NCBI RefSeq assembly: GCF_013371085.1
Contig: NZ_JABWCV010000009.1
Coordinates: 1 to 64,000, forward strand
DNA length: 64,000 bases
Direction: 5' to 3'
Origin: Vreelandella maris
Lineage (GTDB): Bacteria; Pseudomonadota; Gammaproteobacteria; Pseudomonadales; Halomonadaceae
Both the position numbers and the translations under genes were made by a program. Positions 42,715 to 52,323 of the stretch are shown here, in pieces (position 1 is the stretch's first letter; the number at the start of each line of letters is the position of its first letter). The notes beneath the pieces are model-generated. The model saw only the letters and a list, made by a program, of their open reading frames with translations. It did no database searches and had not been told where the DNA came from.

Positions 42715-43445
42715 GTCAGCGCTCTTTATCACGCTGTCAGTTGCATAACCTGCATTTGGCTCAAGCGCGCCGCACGGTGCTTGAACACCTTGAGGGCGAC
42801 TTTCAACCGGGCGCGATTACGGCGCTGATCGGCGCTAACGGGGCCGGTAAAAGCACGTTGATTCAGGCGATTATGGGTGAACTTCGGCCGATTAACGGTG
42901 AAGTGGTCTGTACGGTGCCAAAAGAGCGCCGGGCGTGGCTGCCCCAGCAGTTGGCGTTAGACTTGACCTTCCCGATGAGCGTGGAAGAGCTGGTGATGAC
43001 TGGCAGCTGGCCCAGCCACGGCGCGTTAACCGGCTACTGTGCAGCGCACTATCGCAAGGGTCGCGAGATCATGGCGCGGCTGGGTATTTCGCATCTGGCT
43101 CACCGCCCCTTGGGCGAGCTTTCCGGTGGCCAGCGCCAGCGCGCACTGATCGGTCGCACACTGATGCAGGAAGCCGAACTGCTGCTGCTTGATGAGCCGT
43201 TTGCCAACGTGGATAGCGAGACCGTGGATATTTTGATACGCATCCTGCGCCAGATGGCGGACGACGGCGCGACGATTATTGTCGTGCTCCACGATATGGA
43301 TCACCTGCAACGCTTGGCCGATGAAGTGTTGATGCTAAACGGCGGCCATGGCCGTTGGGTCGCGCCGAGTGCGCTTACTGATCACCATTCACCTGCGCAA
43401 GTGGTGCCGTTTACTCTGGGAGGTCGTCATGCTGGATCTGCTTAA
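42711..43445 (+). CDS. znuC: Zinc ABC transporter ATP-binding protein
   Basis: 244-aa ATPase: Walker A GANGAGKST, signature [15 protein letters not shown], Walker B LLLLDEPFANVD and H-loop VLHDMDH. It couples ATP hydrolysis to zinc import by ZnuB/ZnuA. ATG 42711 overlaps the upstream stop. It overlaps znuB by 17 bp. Confidence 0.9.
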   Translation: MSQRSLSRCQLHNLHLAQARRTVLEHLEGDFQPGAITALIGANGAGKSTLIQAIMGELRPINGEVVCTVPKERRAWLPQQLALDLTFPMSVEELVMTGSWPSHGALTGYCAAHYRKGREIMARLGISHLAHRPLGELSGGQRQRALIGRTLMQEAELLLLDEPFANVDSETVDILIRILRQMADDGATIIVVLHDMDHLQRLADEVLMLNGGHGRWVAPSALTDHHSPAQVVPFTLGGRHAGSA

Positions 43446-44319
43446 TGCGTGGCTGATCAGCCCCTTCGATTATGGCTTTATGCGCCGCGCGGTGGTGGGT
43501 GGCTTGGCGCTTTCGCTGGCCGCCCCGCCGCTGGGAGTGTTTTTGGTGCTGCGCGGCATGAGCCTGATTGGCGACGCCATGGCCCACGCGATTCTGCCGG
43601 GCGTTGCGCTGGGGTTCCTGCTGGCAGGGTTTTCGCTGCCGATCATGAGTATTGGCGGGGTGCTGTTTGGCTTAATGGTCGCGCTGCTGGCGGGGGCGGT
43701 CTCAAAAATGGGCGGCCAACGCGAAGATGCCGCCATGGCGAGCTTCTTTATCATTTCGCTGGCCGCCGGTGTCATGCTGATTTCGATTGGTGGCAGCAGT
43801 GTAGATCTTACTCATGTGCTGTTTGGCTCGATATTGGCAATCAACTCCACCGCGCTGCTACTGATTGCGGGCATCAGCACGCTGATTGTGGTGACGCTGG
43901 CCATCGTGTTTCGCGCATTGGTGGTGGAGTGTTTAGACCCGCTGTTTTTACGCGGCCAAAGCCGCCGCAGCGGTTGGGTGCACAGTGTGTTTTTGGGGTT
44001 ACTGGTGCTGAACTTAACCGCTGGCTTTCAAACCCTGGGCACGCTAATGGCGGTGGGCTTGATGATGCTGCCTGCTACCTCCGCGCGCTTTTGGAGTAAA
44101 CGGCTTGAGGGGTTGATCGGCATCGCGATTGTACTGGCCATGGTGGCGAGTACTGGCGGCCTGCTGCTCTCGTTTCATCTGGATATTCCTTCTGGCCCGA
44201 GCATTATCCTGCTGGCCGGGGTGGGGTATCTGTTTTCGGCCCTGTTTGGTCGCTATCACAGTTTGGCAGCCAAGCTGCGGCGTAAGACAACGCCATTGGC
44301 CGTGGAGCAAGGGTCTTAA
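43429..44319 (+). CDS. znuB: Zinc ABC transporter permease
   Basis: 296-aa ABC-3 family permease with eight or nine helices (FLVLRGMSLIGDAMAHAILP is the family hallmark). The start at ATG 43429 follows GGGAGG within znuC. Confidence 0.9.
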   Translation: MLDLLNAWLISPFDYGFMRRAVVGGLALSLAAPPLGVFLVLRGMSLIGDAMAHAILPGVALGFLLAGFSLPIMSIGGVLFGLMVALLAGAVSKMGGQREDAAMASFFIISLAAGVMLISIGGSSVDLTHVLFGSILAINSTALLLIAGISTLIVVTLAIVFRALVVECLDPLFLRGQSRRSGWVHSVFLGLLVLNLTAGFQTLGTLMAVGLMMLPATSARFWSKRLEGLIGIAIVLAMVASTGGLLLSFHLDIPSGPSIILLAGVGYLFSALFGRYHSLAAKLRRKTTPLAVEQGS

Positions 44320-44354
44320 TCGTCCCTATTTATACTTATCGTAAGGAGTGTTGC

Positions 44355-45449
44355 ATGTCGCTTGCCTATTTATCCTATCGGCCGTCGCGCTGGTTAGTGG
44401 GTGTTTCCGCCTTGCTGGCACTGCCTGTCGCTATCGCTGATGAACGCGTTCAGGTGGTGACCAGCTTCTCGATACTGGCGGATATGGTGGAAAACGTAGG
44501 CGGCGAGCATGTTGAGGTGACCTCGCTGGTGGCTGCCGACGGCGATGCCCACGTTTACTCCCCCAGCCCCGGCGACGCCCGCTCTCTAGCGAACGCGGAT
44601 TTGGTGGTGTTCAACGGCCTGCTGTTTGAGGGCTGGATGGAGCGTTTGATTAGCGCCAGCGATTATTCAGGTGCACTGGTCACCGCGACGGATGGCGTTG
44701 AACCACTCTCTTTCGCTGAGCATGAAGACCATGACGAGCACGGCCATGAGGAACATGGGCATGACCAGCACGCTCACGAAGAGCAGGATCATGAAGAGCA
44801 TGGGCATGACGACCACGCCGATCACGACCATGGTAATGAAGACCCGCATGCCTGGCAGGATATGCAGCAAGCCGAGGTGTATGTCGCCAATATTCGTGAC
44901 GGTTTAATCGCCGCGGATGCCGATAACGCCGATGCTTACCGCGCCAATGCGGAGCAGTATTTACAGGAAATGGCCGAGGTAGACGCCGAGATTCGTGCGC
45001 TAATTGATGAGATTCCGGCTTCCACTAGCGTGATTACCGGGCATGACTCCTTTGGCTACTTTTCCAGCGCTTACGGGGTGAACTTTCTCTCTCCGGTGGG
45101 GCTTTCGACCGAAGCCGACCCCAGTGGCGCCAGCATGGCCGCGCTAGTGGATGTGATTGCGCAGGAGAACGTGCAGGCGCTGTTTCATGAGAACATGACC
45201 AATCAGTCGATCATCAACCAGCTAGCCGAAGAGACCGGCCTGCCGATCGCCGGTACACTTTACGCCGATGCATTGACCGCAGAAGGCGAAGCCAGCACTT
45301 ACCTGGGCATGATGCGCCACAATGCCCGTGTGCTGCATGATGCGTTAGCAGAGCCCGGATATATAAAGCCCGGTCATGACGATCATGAGCGTGACCACGA
45401 TGACCATGACCATGACCATGACCATGACCACAGTGAGCATAATCACTAA
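44355..45449 (+). CDS. znuA: Zinc ABC transporter substrate-binding protein
   Basis: 364-aa periplasmic cluster A-I binding protein. Signal peptide, then VQVVTSFSILADMVENVGGE, ligand His in GDAHVYSPSP, EDPHAWQDMQ and ITGHDSFGYF. It has a long His/Asp/Glu-rich loop (about residues 118-160) and a second His-rich C-terminal tail (HDDHDHDHDHDHSEHNH). Such loops bind extra zinc and are common in ZnuA; the double set is generous. Confidence 0.93.
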   Translation: MSLAYLSYRPSRWLVGVSALLALPVAIADERVQVVTSFSILADMVENVGGEHVEVTSLVAADGDAHVYSPSPGDARSLANADLVVFNGLLFEGWMERLISASDYSGALVTATDGVEPLSFAEHEDHDEHGHEEHGHDQHAHEEQDHEEHGHDDHADHDHGNEDPHAWQDMQQAEVYVANIRDGLIAADADNADAYRANAEQYLQEMAEVDAEIRALIDEIPASTSVITGHDSFGYFSSAYGVNFLSPVGLSTEADPSGASMAALVDVIAQENVQALFHENMTNQSIINQLAEETGLPIAGTLYADALTAEGEASTYLGMMRHNARVLHDALAEPGYIKPGHDDHERDHDDHDHDHDHDHSEHNH

Positions 45450-45583
45450 GCAGATAGGGTTATAAACGCTGCTCACGTCGTGATAGATATGAGCAGCCAT
45501 ATCACCAATCATCTTTATCACGCTCTTTGCGGCTGGCCATACCCCTAACTTACTTGCCGCACCCACTACCACAGGATCTTGGT

Positions 45584-46756
45584 ATGCGTAAGTTAGTAGC
45601 GGTAACAACCTCCTTTCTCATGACGAGTTCACTCCTGTTCGGCAGCGCTGCCTGGGCGCTTGAAAGAGCGGATAGCGACGCAGTTGAAGCGCTGGTGAAC
45701 GAGACTATCGCCCCACTGATGGATGAGCATCGTATTCCAGGCATGGCGGTCGCGCTGAGCATCAACGGCCAGCAGCACTACTTTCATTATGGCCTCGCCA
45801 ATCAAGAAGCGGGGATTCCGGTCGCCGATGAGACGCTGTTCGAGCTGGGCTCCATCAGTAAGATTTTCACTGCGGCGTTAACAGGCTACGCGCAGGCCAG
45901 CGGAGCGCTTTCGCTTTCCGACTCGGCCAGCGAGTACCTGCCTGCCCTTGAAGGCAGTGCCTTCGATGAGATCACATTGCTGGAATTGGGCACTTACACC
46001 GCGGGTGAACTGCCGCTGCAGTTTCCCGAGGCGGTAAACAACGAAGCGGCAATGGTCGACTACTATCGCCAGTGGCAGCCTGAATCCACGCCTGGCAGTC
46101 ATCGGCTCTACTCCAACCCGAGCATAGGGCTGATGGGGTATTTAACCGCCCAACGTCTCGGAAAGCGTTATGCAGCATTGATGGAGGAACATCTCTTTTC
46201 ACCGTTAGGGCTTGACCACAGTTTTTATCAGGTGCCTGAAGCACAGCAGGCGCACTACGCTTACGGTTACTCGAAAGAAGATGAGCCGATTCGGGTGAAC
46301 CCCGGCGTATTGGATGCTCAGGCTTACGGCTTGAAATCAACTGCTGCAGATGTGCTCACTTTTGTGGAAGCCCACATGAATGACTCAGCGCTGGAAGCCC
46401 CCCTACGCCAAGCCCTGACTGCCACGCGCACGGGATACTTTGAGGTCGGAAATATGACCCAGGGCCTGGGCTGGGAAAGCTACGCCTACCCAGTAACGCT
46501 TGAGCAACTGCTGGCAGGTAACTCACTTGAGATGATATTAGAGCCCAACCCTGCCAACCGCTTAACGCCCCCTTTAGTCCCTCGGCAAGAGGCGCTTTAT
46601 AACAAAACCGGCTCAACCAACGGCTTTGGCGGTTATGTGGCTTTTGTGCCCAGCGAGCAGATCGGCATTGTGATGCTGGCTAACCGTAACTACCCCAATG
46701 GTGCCCGCATAGAAGCAGCACACCAACTTGTTACCGCACTGGCAGAAGCCCACTGA
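45584..46756 (+). CDS. ampC: Class C (AmpC-type) beta-lactamase family protein
   Basis: 390-aa serine hydrolase with signal peptide (KLVAVTTSFLMTSSLLFGSA). The active-site motifs are SISK (S-x-x-K), YSN (in RLYSNPSIGL) and KTG (NKTGSTNGFGG), so all three class C motifs are present. The length and block order fit chromosomal AmpC. No ampR is adjacent, so inducibility is not suggested. Start ATG 45584 with AGGA. The substrate range cannot be read from the sequence. Confidence 0.85.
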   Translation: MRKLVAVTTSFLMTSSLLFGSAAWALERADSDAVEALVNETIAPLMDEHRIPGMAVALSINGQQHYFHYGLANQEAGIPVADETLFELGSISKIFTAALTGYAQASGALSLSDSASEYLPALEGSAFDEITLLELGTYTAGELPLQFPEAVNNEAAMVDYYRQWQPESTPGSHRLYSNPSIGLMGYLTAQRLGKRYAALMEEHLFSPLGLDHSFYQVPEAQQAHYAYGYSKEDEPIRVNPGVLDAQAYGLKSTAADVLTFVEAHMNDSALEAPLRQALTATRTGYFEVGNMTQGLGWESYAYPVTLEQLLAGNSLEMILEPNPANRLTPPLVPRQEALYNKTGSTNGFGGYVAFVPSEQIGIVMLANRNYPNGARIEAAHQLVTALAEAH

Positions 46757-46795
46757 GTCTCTCTCGCTTAGCGCCTCTCTTGTTTAAAACAGTCT

Positions 46796-46820
46796 AATGC
46801 CGCCGTTGGCGGCATTTTTT
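46796..46820 (+). terminator. Rho-independent terminator after the beta-lactamase gene
   Basis: AATGCCGCC/GGCGGCATT stem, GTT loop and six T. Confidence 0.9.
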
Positions 46821-46928
46821 ATGGCATCATCGCTAAGATCAAACAACCTAAAGTTGCATTTTTCGCTGTCAATAAGGAGACTATTACTCCTCCCCGATAC
46901 TTACCTTCACTGCGAAGAGCCCTTTCCC

Positions 46929-47594
46929 ATGCGTCTAAACGCCGATTTTAGCCACTTTGCCTGTGTTACCCCGGAAGAGTATCAGTGGGTCGATTCCCCC
47001 AGTGCGGGGGTCGAGCGCATGATGTTTGACCGAATTGGTGATGAAGTTGCCCGTGCCACCAGTCTTGTTCGCTACGCGCCTAATACGCAGTTTGAGCGGC
47101 ATACCCACGGCGGCGGCGAAGAGATCCTGGTGTTGGAAGGCGTGTTCGCCGATGAGCATGGGCGCTACCCAGCCGGCAGCTACTTACGAAACCCCATCGG
47201 TACCGGCCACACGCCACAGATTGGCGAGGAAGGCGCGCTGATTTTTGTCAAACTGCACCAGTTTGACCCCAACGACACGCTCCAGCTGGCGGTACCTGCG
47301 CATCGGCTTCCCTGGCAGCCGGATCGTCGCCCGCGCATTGCCTACAAGATGCTGCACACCTACAAGCAGGAACGCACCAGCCTGGAACGGTGGTCGGCGG
47401 GCACCTCCATCACTTACCCCACGCTGCTGGGCGGCCTGGAGTTTTTGATTCTTGAAGGCAGCCTAAGCGATAGCGAACAGAGCTACACAGCGGGCACGTG
47501 GTGCCGCTACCCCAGCGGCGCGGCACCGGCATTAACCGCTGGTGATGATGGCGTGATGATGTACCTTAAGCGCGGCCATCTGCCGCCCGCATAG
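46929..47594 (+). CDS. ChrR-like cupin protein
   Basis: 221-aa double-cupin protein. The first cupin has the metal-binding FERHTHGGGEEILVLEGVFA and GTGHTP motifs. The second is degenerate. It resembles the cupin half of ChrR anti-sigma factors but lacks the N-terminal zinc anti-sigma domain and no sigma gene is adjacent. ATG 46929 is preferred over the open frame to 46797, which runs through the terminator. Confidence 0.75.
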   Translation: MRLNADFSHFACVTPEEYQWVDSPSAGVERMMFDRIGDEVARATSLVRYAPNTQFERHTHGGGEEILVLEGVFADEHGRYPAGSYLRNPIGTGHTPQIGEEGALIFVKLHQFDPNDTLQLAVPAHRLPWQPDRRPRIAYKMLHTYKQERTSLERWSAGTSITYPTLLGGLEFLILEGSLSDSEQSYTAGTWCRYPSGAAPALTAGDDGVMMYLKRGHLPPA

Positions 47595-47602
47595 CTTAGT
47601 GC

Positions 47603-47971
47603 TTAGCTTCGTGATAAGCCCAGAAACGGCAGCAGCGTAAGAGCCGCAATAAGCCCCACGGCTAACAGCACCAGCACCACCTGCAGCGGGTGAGCGGCCA
47701 AGCGATGCCACAATGTTTCCGCGTCGCCCCGCTCAACCGCTGCTTGATGCTCACGCTGGACGCGGTCAAGGCGCTCCGCCTGATAGGCGTCTAGCGCGGC
47801 GATAGCCGCATCATGCTGATGTGGATTACGTAGCCAGATAGCATCGACCCCCAGGCGGAAAAAGCCCGCCTGGGTTTCATAGGTATCAAAGCCATGGTCG
47901 GCCAACAGGTCACGCACTTCCATGGCCTCTTCGTCGGTAACGTGGCGCAGCCGGAACAGTAGTTCAGCCAT
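47603..47971 (-). CDS. DUF6164 family protein
   Basis: 122 aa. N-terminal domain MAELLFRLRHVTDEEAMEVR, then GFDTYETQAGFFRLGVDAIW, and a single C-terminal membrane helix (VVLVLLAVGLIAALTLLPFL). The function is unknown. It is 9 bp after gloA and probably co-transcribed. Confidence 0.78.
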   Translation of the reverse strand: MAELLFRLRHVTDEEAMEVRDLLADHGFDTYETQAGFFRLGVDAIWLRNPHQHDAAIAALDAYQAERLDRVQREHQAAVERGDAETLWHRLAAHPLQVVLVLLAVGLIAALTLLPFLGLSRS

Positions 47972-47980
47972 TGGCGTGCC

Positions 47981-48517
47981 TCATGCGTCGCTTTTACCCG
48001 CCATCAGGTCTGCCTGAATTACTTCGATCCAGTAGCCATCCGGGTCTTTAACGAAGATAACATCCTTCATCTTGCCCTGATCAGCGCGTTTTACGAAGGT
48101 GACGTCGTGCTCGTCAAACCATGCCTGTGCCGCTGCCAAATCCGGCACGTTAAAGCAGATGTGCCCAAAGCCCTGGGGCTCGGCATTGCCATCGTGATAG
48201 GCGAAATCTTCCTGGTTTTCAGTCCCCCAGTTGTGGGTCAGTTCCAACAGCCCCTTCTGGCTAAACGTCCATACGGTACGCGCGTCAGTCTCTTCCGGCA
48301 CGCTGTCGCTCGGCTCTACGTTGGCTAAAAAGTAGAGCGAGAACTGCATCTCTTCGAAATCCAGCCGCCGCAGTACCTGCATGCCAAACACTTTTGAGTA
48401 GAACGCCAGCGCCCGCTCGGGGTCTTTGACCCGCAGCATGGTGTGGTTTAAACGGAATCCTTGGGTTTGAGGCGGTGTATCGACGACACCAGGATGCTGC
48501 TCACCTTGAAAACTCAT
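47981..48517 (-). CDS. gloA: Lactoylglutathione lyase (glyoxalase I)
   Basis: 178-aa VOC-fold metalloenzyme that isomerises the methylglyoxal-glutathione hemithioacetal. Typical blocks: LNHTMLRVKDPERALAFYSK, LELTHNWGTE, GFGHICFNVPD and KDPDGYWIEVIQ (metal Glu). It is longer than the E. coli enzyme, resembling the Pseudomonas/yeast-type zinc forms. Confidence 0.92.
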   Translation of the reverse strand: MSFQGEQHPGVVDTPPQTQGFRLNHTMLRVKDPERALAFYSKVFGMQVLRRLDFEEMQFSLYFLANVEPSDSVPEETDARTVWTFSQKGLLELTHNWGTENQEDFAYHDGNAEPQGFGHICFNVPDLAAAQAWFDEHDVTFVKRADQGKMKDVIFVKDPDGYWIEVIQADLMAGKSDA

Positions 48518-48681
48518 CTAACTCTCCTTTGCAAAATTGGCCTTATCCACAAGGCTATAATCTTTCACCACCTTGTGTCAGCACAAGGGCTGGATAATCG
48601 TTAACATGGTGGCATAAACCGCTATCAATAATCCCTTTGTCAATGCGTTGCCGCTTAACGCCACCACGACAGGAAGACGCT

Positions 48682-49491
48682 ATGCCCTTACCCCCGCTTG
48701 GCGATTATCTTGAAACGCTGCGCACAGTGACGCCGTTGGTACACTGCATGACTAATTACGTTGCCATGAACAGCACCGCGAATGTGCTGTTAGCCACCGG
48801 TGCGTCGCCAGCGATGCTGCATGCCCCTGAAGAAGTGGCTGAGTTCACCGCCATTTCCGCGGGGCTGTCGATTAATATAGGCACTATTTCCTCTCACTGG
48901 GCTGATGCCATGCTGACCGCTACGGCAACTGCGAGCCAGCATGCCATTCCTTGGGTGTTAGACCCCGTCGCGGTGGGGGCCACGCGTTATCGACAAACCC
49001 TCTGCGCGAAGCTGCTGGCCGCTCAACCAAGCGTGATTCGTGGCAATGCGTCGGAAATCCTCGCCCTTAAGGGCCTAACCAGCCAAGGCCGCGGCGTCGA
49101 CTCGACTGCCGCCACTGAGCAGGCTGAGGAGGCAGCGGTAGCACTGGCACAACAACATGGCTGCATTGTGGCAATGACCGGGAAGACCGACTGGGTGACA
49201 GACGGCACACAGCATTATCGCATTAGCGGTGGTCACCCATTGATGCCTCGCGTCACGACCTTAGGCTGTGGGCTAAGCGCGCTAGTCACAGCGTTTGTTG
49301 CCACCCACCATGAAACCACATTGGCAGCTACCGCCGCCGCGCTGGGCTGCTTTGCCATCGCTGGCGAGCGTGCGGGTAACGCTGCGCAGGGGCCAGGTAG
49401 TTTCCAAGTAGCACTGCTGGATGCTCTTTACCAACTTACCCCCAACGACCTTACGACTCATACACAGTGGGAGGCGATTCATGGCGCTTGA
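48682..49491 (+). CDS. thiM: Hydroxyethylthiazole kinase
   Basis: 269-aa ribokinase-fold enzyme that phosphorylates 4-methyl-5-hydroxyethylthiazole for thiamine salvage. Motifs: VHCMTNYVAMNSTANVLLA, WVLDPVAVGAT, VIRGNASEI and the catalytic TTLGCGLSALV. ATG 48682 follows AGGAAG. It overlaps thiE by 11 bp. No TPP riboswitch was recognised upstream. Confidence 0.9.
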   Translation: MPLPPLGDYLETLRTVTPLVHCMTNYVAMNSTANVLLATGASPAMLHAPEEVAEFTAISAGLSINIGTISSHWADAMLTATATASQHAIPWVLDPVAVGATRYRQTLCAKLLAAQPSVIRGNASEILALKGLTSQGRGVDSTAATEQAEEAAVALAQQHGCIVAMTGKTDWVTDGTQHYRISGGHPLMPRVTTLGCGLSALVTAFVATHHETTLAATAAALGCFAIAGERAGNAAQGPGSFQVALLDALYQLTPNDLTTHTQWEAIHGA

Positions 49492-50104
49492 TCTATCGCT
49501 TTATTTGGTGACTGACGCTGCGCTGTGTAGCGATTATGGCTTGGAGCAGACGGTTGAAGCAGCGGTAAACGGTGGCGTCACTGTTGTGCAACTGCGCGAT
49601 AAACATGCCAGCGATGCGCACATGACGGCCCAGGCCAAACGACTAAAAGAGCTACTGGCCGGAACCGGCGTGCCGCTCATCATTAACGACCGTTTACAGG
49701 TAGCGCTAGAGAGTCAGGCAGATGGCCTGCATGTCGGTCAGAGCGATGCCGCTGTTCAGGAAGCACGCCGAGCGCTAGGTGAACAGGCGATTATTGGCCT
49801 GTCGATCAATACCCTCGCTCAGCTCCAAGCGGCGCCCATGGCGTTAATTGATTACGTTGGCATTGGGCCCGTGTTTGCAACAGTGAGCAAACAGGACCAC
49901 GCCCAGCCTATCGGCTTTGGCGGCTTGGCTTCGCTGGTCAAAGCGTGCCCACTGCCCAGCGTGGCGATTGGTGGGTTGAAAGCTGAGCATGCCATTAGTG
50001 TGCAGCGGGCGGGAGCGAACGGATTAGCGGTGATTTCAGCCATTTGCGGCCAACCCGATCCTTTCCAGGCGGCACGCGCCTTTCAGGTCGCTGCTGCGTC
50101 ATGA
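49481..50104 (+). CDS. thiE: Thiamine-phosphate synthase
   Basis: 207-aa TIM-barrel enzyme joining thiazole phosphate and HMP pyrophosphate. LYLVTDAALC, VVQLRDKHASD, LIINDRLQVALESQADGLHV-type and VGIGPVFATVSKQDH motifs are present. It lies within the thiM-thiE-LysR gene run, with 11-bp and 4-bp overlaps. Confidence 0.9.
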   Translation: MALDLSLYLVTDAALCSDYGLEQTVEAAVNGGVTVVQLRDKHASDAHMTAQAKRLKELLAGTGVPLIINDRLQVALESQADGLHVGQSDAAVQEARRALGEQAIIGLSINTLAQLQAAPMALIDYVGIGPVFATVSKQDHAQPIGFGGLASLVKACPLPSVAIGGLKAEHAISVQRAGANGLAVISAICGQPDPFQAARAFQVAAAS

Positions 50105-51021
50105 ACCAAATAGAGCATATCGTTGCTTTCGTGCGAGTCGCCGAGCTGGGTAGCTATACCCGGGCAGCTGAAGCACTCGATATTTCGCGTACCCGCGTGT
50201 CGCGTCAGGTCATGGCACTGGAGGAGGCACTCGGGGCGCGACTGATACAGCGCACTACGCGTCGCCTGCATCTCACGGAAGCAGGAGAGCGCTATTTAAT
50301 GCGCGCCCAGGGTGTGCTGCAAGCGCTCGATGAAGCCGCTGCTGAAGTTGGCCAAGGTACCAGCGATGTGCGCGGCCGTTTACGCGTAAATGGGCCCATG
50401 AGTTTTGGTACCCGCTACTTAACGCCACTCGTCACCCAGTTTATGCTTGCCCACCCGGCGCTTGACGTGCGCCTGGACCTTAATGACCGTCGCGTTGATC
50501 TACTTGAAGAGGGTTATGACGTGGCGATCCGTATCGGCAGCCTGCCCGACTCCAGCCTGGTGGCACGCCGCCTGACCCGCTGCCGTTTGCTGTTTTGTGC
50601 CTCCCCTGAGTATCTTGCCACCCACGGCGAACCCGTTAGCGTTAACGACCTTAATGAGCACCGCTGCCTGCGATATCGTAGTGGCCAGCAGAGCGCTGAC
50701 TGGCAAATTGCTACGCAGTCTTTGACGGTTAATGGCCCACTGGAGAGCAATAATGGTGATGTACTGACCCAGGCTGCTGAAGCGGGCTTAGGCATCGCAC
50801 AACAGCCCAGTTTTCTGGTCACGGAGAGTATTGTCAGCGGGCGGTTAGTGCCGATTTTAACCGACGAGCCCGCGGTGCGGCTCGACGTTCACGCGCTCTA
50901 CCCTGCCCGGCGGTATCTGCCCGCCAAGGTGGAGCGCTTTATCGATCTGCTTACCGAGGCGTGGGGAGATCCACCTATTTGGGAACAGGCGATTGGATTG
51001 TCGCCTATTACGCAACAGTGA
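50101..51021 (+). CDS. LysR-family transcriptional regulator
   Basis: 306 aa. N-terminal winged helix-turn-helix (MNQIEHIVAFVRVAELGSYT; ALDISRTRVSRQVMALEEAL), then a substrate-binding domain. It is related to CrgA/DsdC-like LysR proteins. It starts at ATGA overlap with thiE, which is unusual, since LysR genes are normally divergent from their targets. The downstream DoxX and dioxygenase genes may be its targets. Confidence 0.88.
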   Translation: MNQIEHIVAFVRVAELGSYTRAAEALDISRTRVSRQVMALEEALGARLIQRTTRRLHLTEAGERYLMRAQGVLQALDEAAAEVGQGTSDVRGRLRVNGPMSFGTRYLTPLVTQFMLAHPALDVRLDLNDRRVDLLEEGYDVAIRIGSLPDSSLVARRLTRCRLLFCASPEYLATHGEPVSVNDLNEHRCLRYRSGQQSADWQIATQSLTVNGPLESNNGDVLTQAAEAGLGIAQQPSFLVTESIVSGRLVPILTDEPAVRLDVHALYPARRYLPAKVERFIDLLTEAWGDPPIWEQAIGLSPITQQ

Positions 51022-51100
51022 TGTGCATAACGCGCTGATTATCTCACCCTGGCCTAGCTGTAAAGTAGCTCCATCAACCACACAGATGGAAGCTCCTCAA

Positions 51101-51520
51101 ATGACGACTCAATCATCACTTACGGCCACTCCCTCTCTACAGCCTTATGCTATTACGCTTCTGCGCATCAGCCTCGGCGTTATGGCCCTCGCTCACGGTT
51201 TGCTCAAAGTGTTGGTATTTACCGTACCGGGTACGGTCGGCTATTTTGAGTCACTGGGTTTGCCGGGGGTCTTAGCCTACTTAACCATTGCTGCTGAAGT
51301 GGGCGGTGGGATAGCCCTTCTGCTCGGCGTATACACCCGCTGGGTAAGCCTAGCACTGGTACCGGTATTGCTGGGTGCCGCTTGGGTACACTTGGGTAAC
51401 GGTTGGATGTTCTCGAATGCTGGTGGCGGTTGGGAATTCCCGGTGTTTTGGACGCTGGCCCTCATTACTCAAGCTGGTTTAGGAAGTGGTCACTGGGTGT
51501 TAAACCGTCGCTTCGCCTAA
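51101..51520 (+). CDS. DoxX family membrane protein
   Basis: 140 aa with four membrane helices (LLRISLGVMALAHGLLKVLV; GVLAYLTIAAEVGGGIALLL). DoxX-like proteins are often linked to quinone or thiol redox stress. A second possible start is ATG 51086. A strong hairpin follows. Confidence 0.85.
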   Translation: MTTQSSLTATPSLQPYAITLLRISLGVMALAHGLLKVLVFTVPGTVGYFESLGLPGVLAYLTIAAEVGGGIALLLGVYTRWVSLALVPVLLGAAWVHLGNGWMFSNAGGGWEFPVFWTLALITQAGLGSGHWVLNRRFA

Positions 51521-51527
51521 CCTCATC

Positions 51528-51557
51528 ACCGGCGCTTGCTCCACCGCAAGCGCCGGT
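51528..51557 (+). terminator. Hairpin after the DoxX gene
   Basis: Perfect 12-bp stem ACCGGCGCTTGC/GCAAGCGCCGGT with a 6-nt loop but no T-run. Confidence 0.6.
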
Positions 51558-51577
51558 ACTACCGTGGAGATCTACCC

Positions 51578-52315
51578 ATGTTACCTAGTCTATTTATTTC
51601 CCATGGTTCACCCATGCTGGCGCTGAATAAAACATCTGCCCATACGTTTCTGCGTGAACTTGGCAGTCAGCTCTCGCCTAAAGCGGTGGTAGTGGTTTCG
51701 GCGCACTGGGAGAGCAGCGAGCTACAGGTCAGTAGCAGCGCCAAACCGAAGACGATTCACGATTTTGGTGGCTTTCCGCAGGCGCTTTTTGATTTGCAAT
51801 ATGCCGCCCCTGGCGACCCTGAACTGGCTGAACGGCTGGCCGTGTTGTTGGGCGCCAAACCGGTAGAGCGCGGCTTCGACCATGGCGTTTGGGTGCCGCT
51901 CTCGCTAATGTTTCCAGACGCTAATGTACCTGTCGTTTCATTATCGCTGCCGGTGCGCTGGAGCAGTGCGCAGCTTGCGGCACTCGGTGAACAGTTATCG
52001 GTACTTCGGGATGAGGGCATTTTGGTTATCGGCTCGGGCAGCCTGACCCATAATCTATATGAACTGATGGCGCAAGATAGCCCAATGCCCGGTTGGGTAG
52101 ATGAATTTGCGCGCTGGGTACACGATCACCTGATCGCCAATGACCGTGAGGCGTTGCTAAATTGGGAGAACGCCCCTAGCGCGCGGAAGAATCACCCCAC
52201 GCCAGAGCACTTTCAACCCTTGCTGGTCGCGATGGGCGCTGGCGGTAACGCCACCCAGCTACACAACAGCGTGGAACACGGCGTACTGGCGATGGACGTT
52301 TACCAGTTCGCTTAA
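51578..52315 (+). CDS. DODA-type extradiol aromatic ring-opening dioxygenase
   Basis: 245 aa. The LigB/DODA family is indicated by LFISHGSPMLAL (metal His), VVVVSAHWESS and FDHGVWVPLSLMFP (His), with GSGSLTHNL near the end. It resembles YgiD, a zinc-dependent 4,5-DOPA extradiol dioxygenase. The natural substrate is uncertain. ATG 51578 is the family start. Confidence 0.88.
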   Translation: MLPSLFISHGSPMLALNKTSAHTFLRELGSQLSPKAVVVVSAHWESSELQVSSSAKPKTIHDFGGFPQALFDLQYAAPGDPELAERLAVLLGAKPVERGFDHGVWVPLSLMFPDANVPVVSLSLPVRWSSAQLAALGEQLSVLRDEGILVIGSGSLTHNLYELMAQDSPMPGWVDEFARWVHDHLIANDREALLNWENAPSARKNHPTPEHFQPLLVAMGAGGNATQLHNSVEHGVLAMDVYQFA

Positions 52316-52323
52316 GCGTACTG

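Noticed and set aside
44667..44907. ORFs antisense to or overlapping the His-rich part of znuA
   Set aside because: They are by-products of the repetitive GACCAT/CATGAC codons and have no start signals.
48518..48681. TPP riboswitch in front of thiM
   Set aside because: A short GGCTGGATAAT string resembles part of the thi box, but the other conserved elements are absent.
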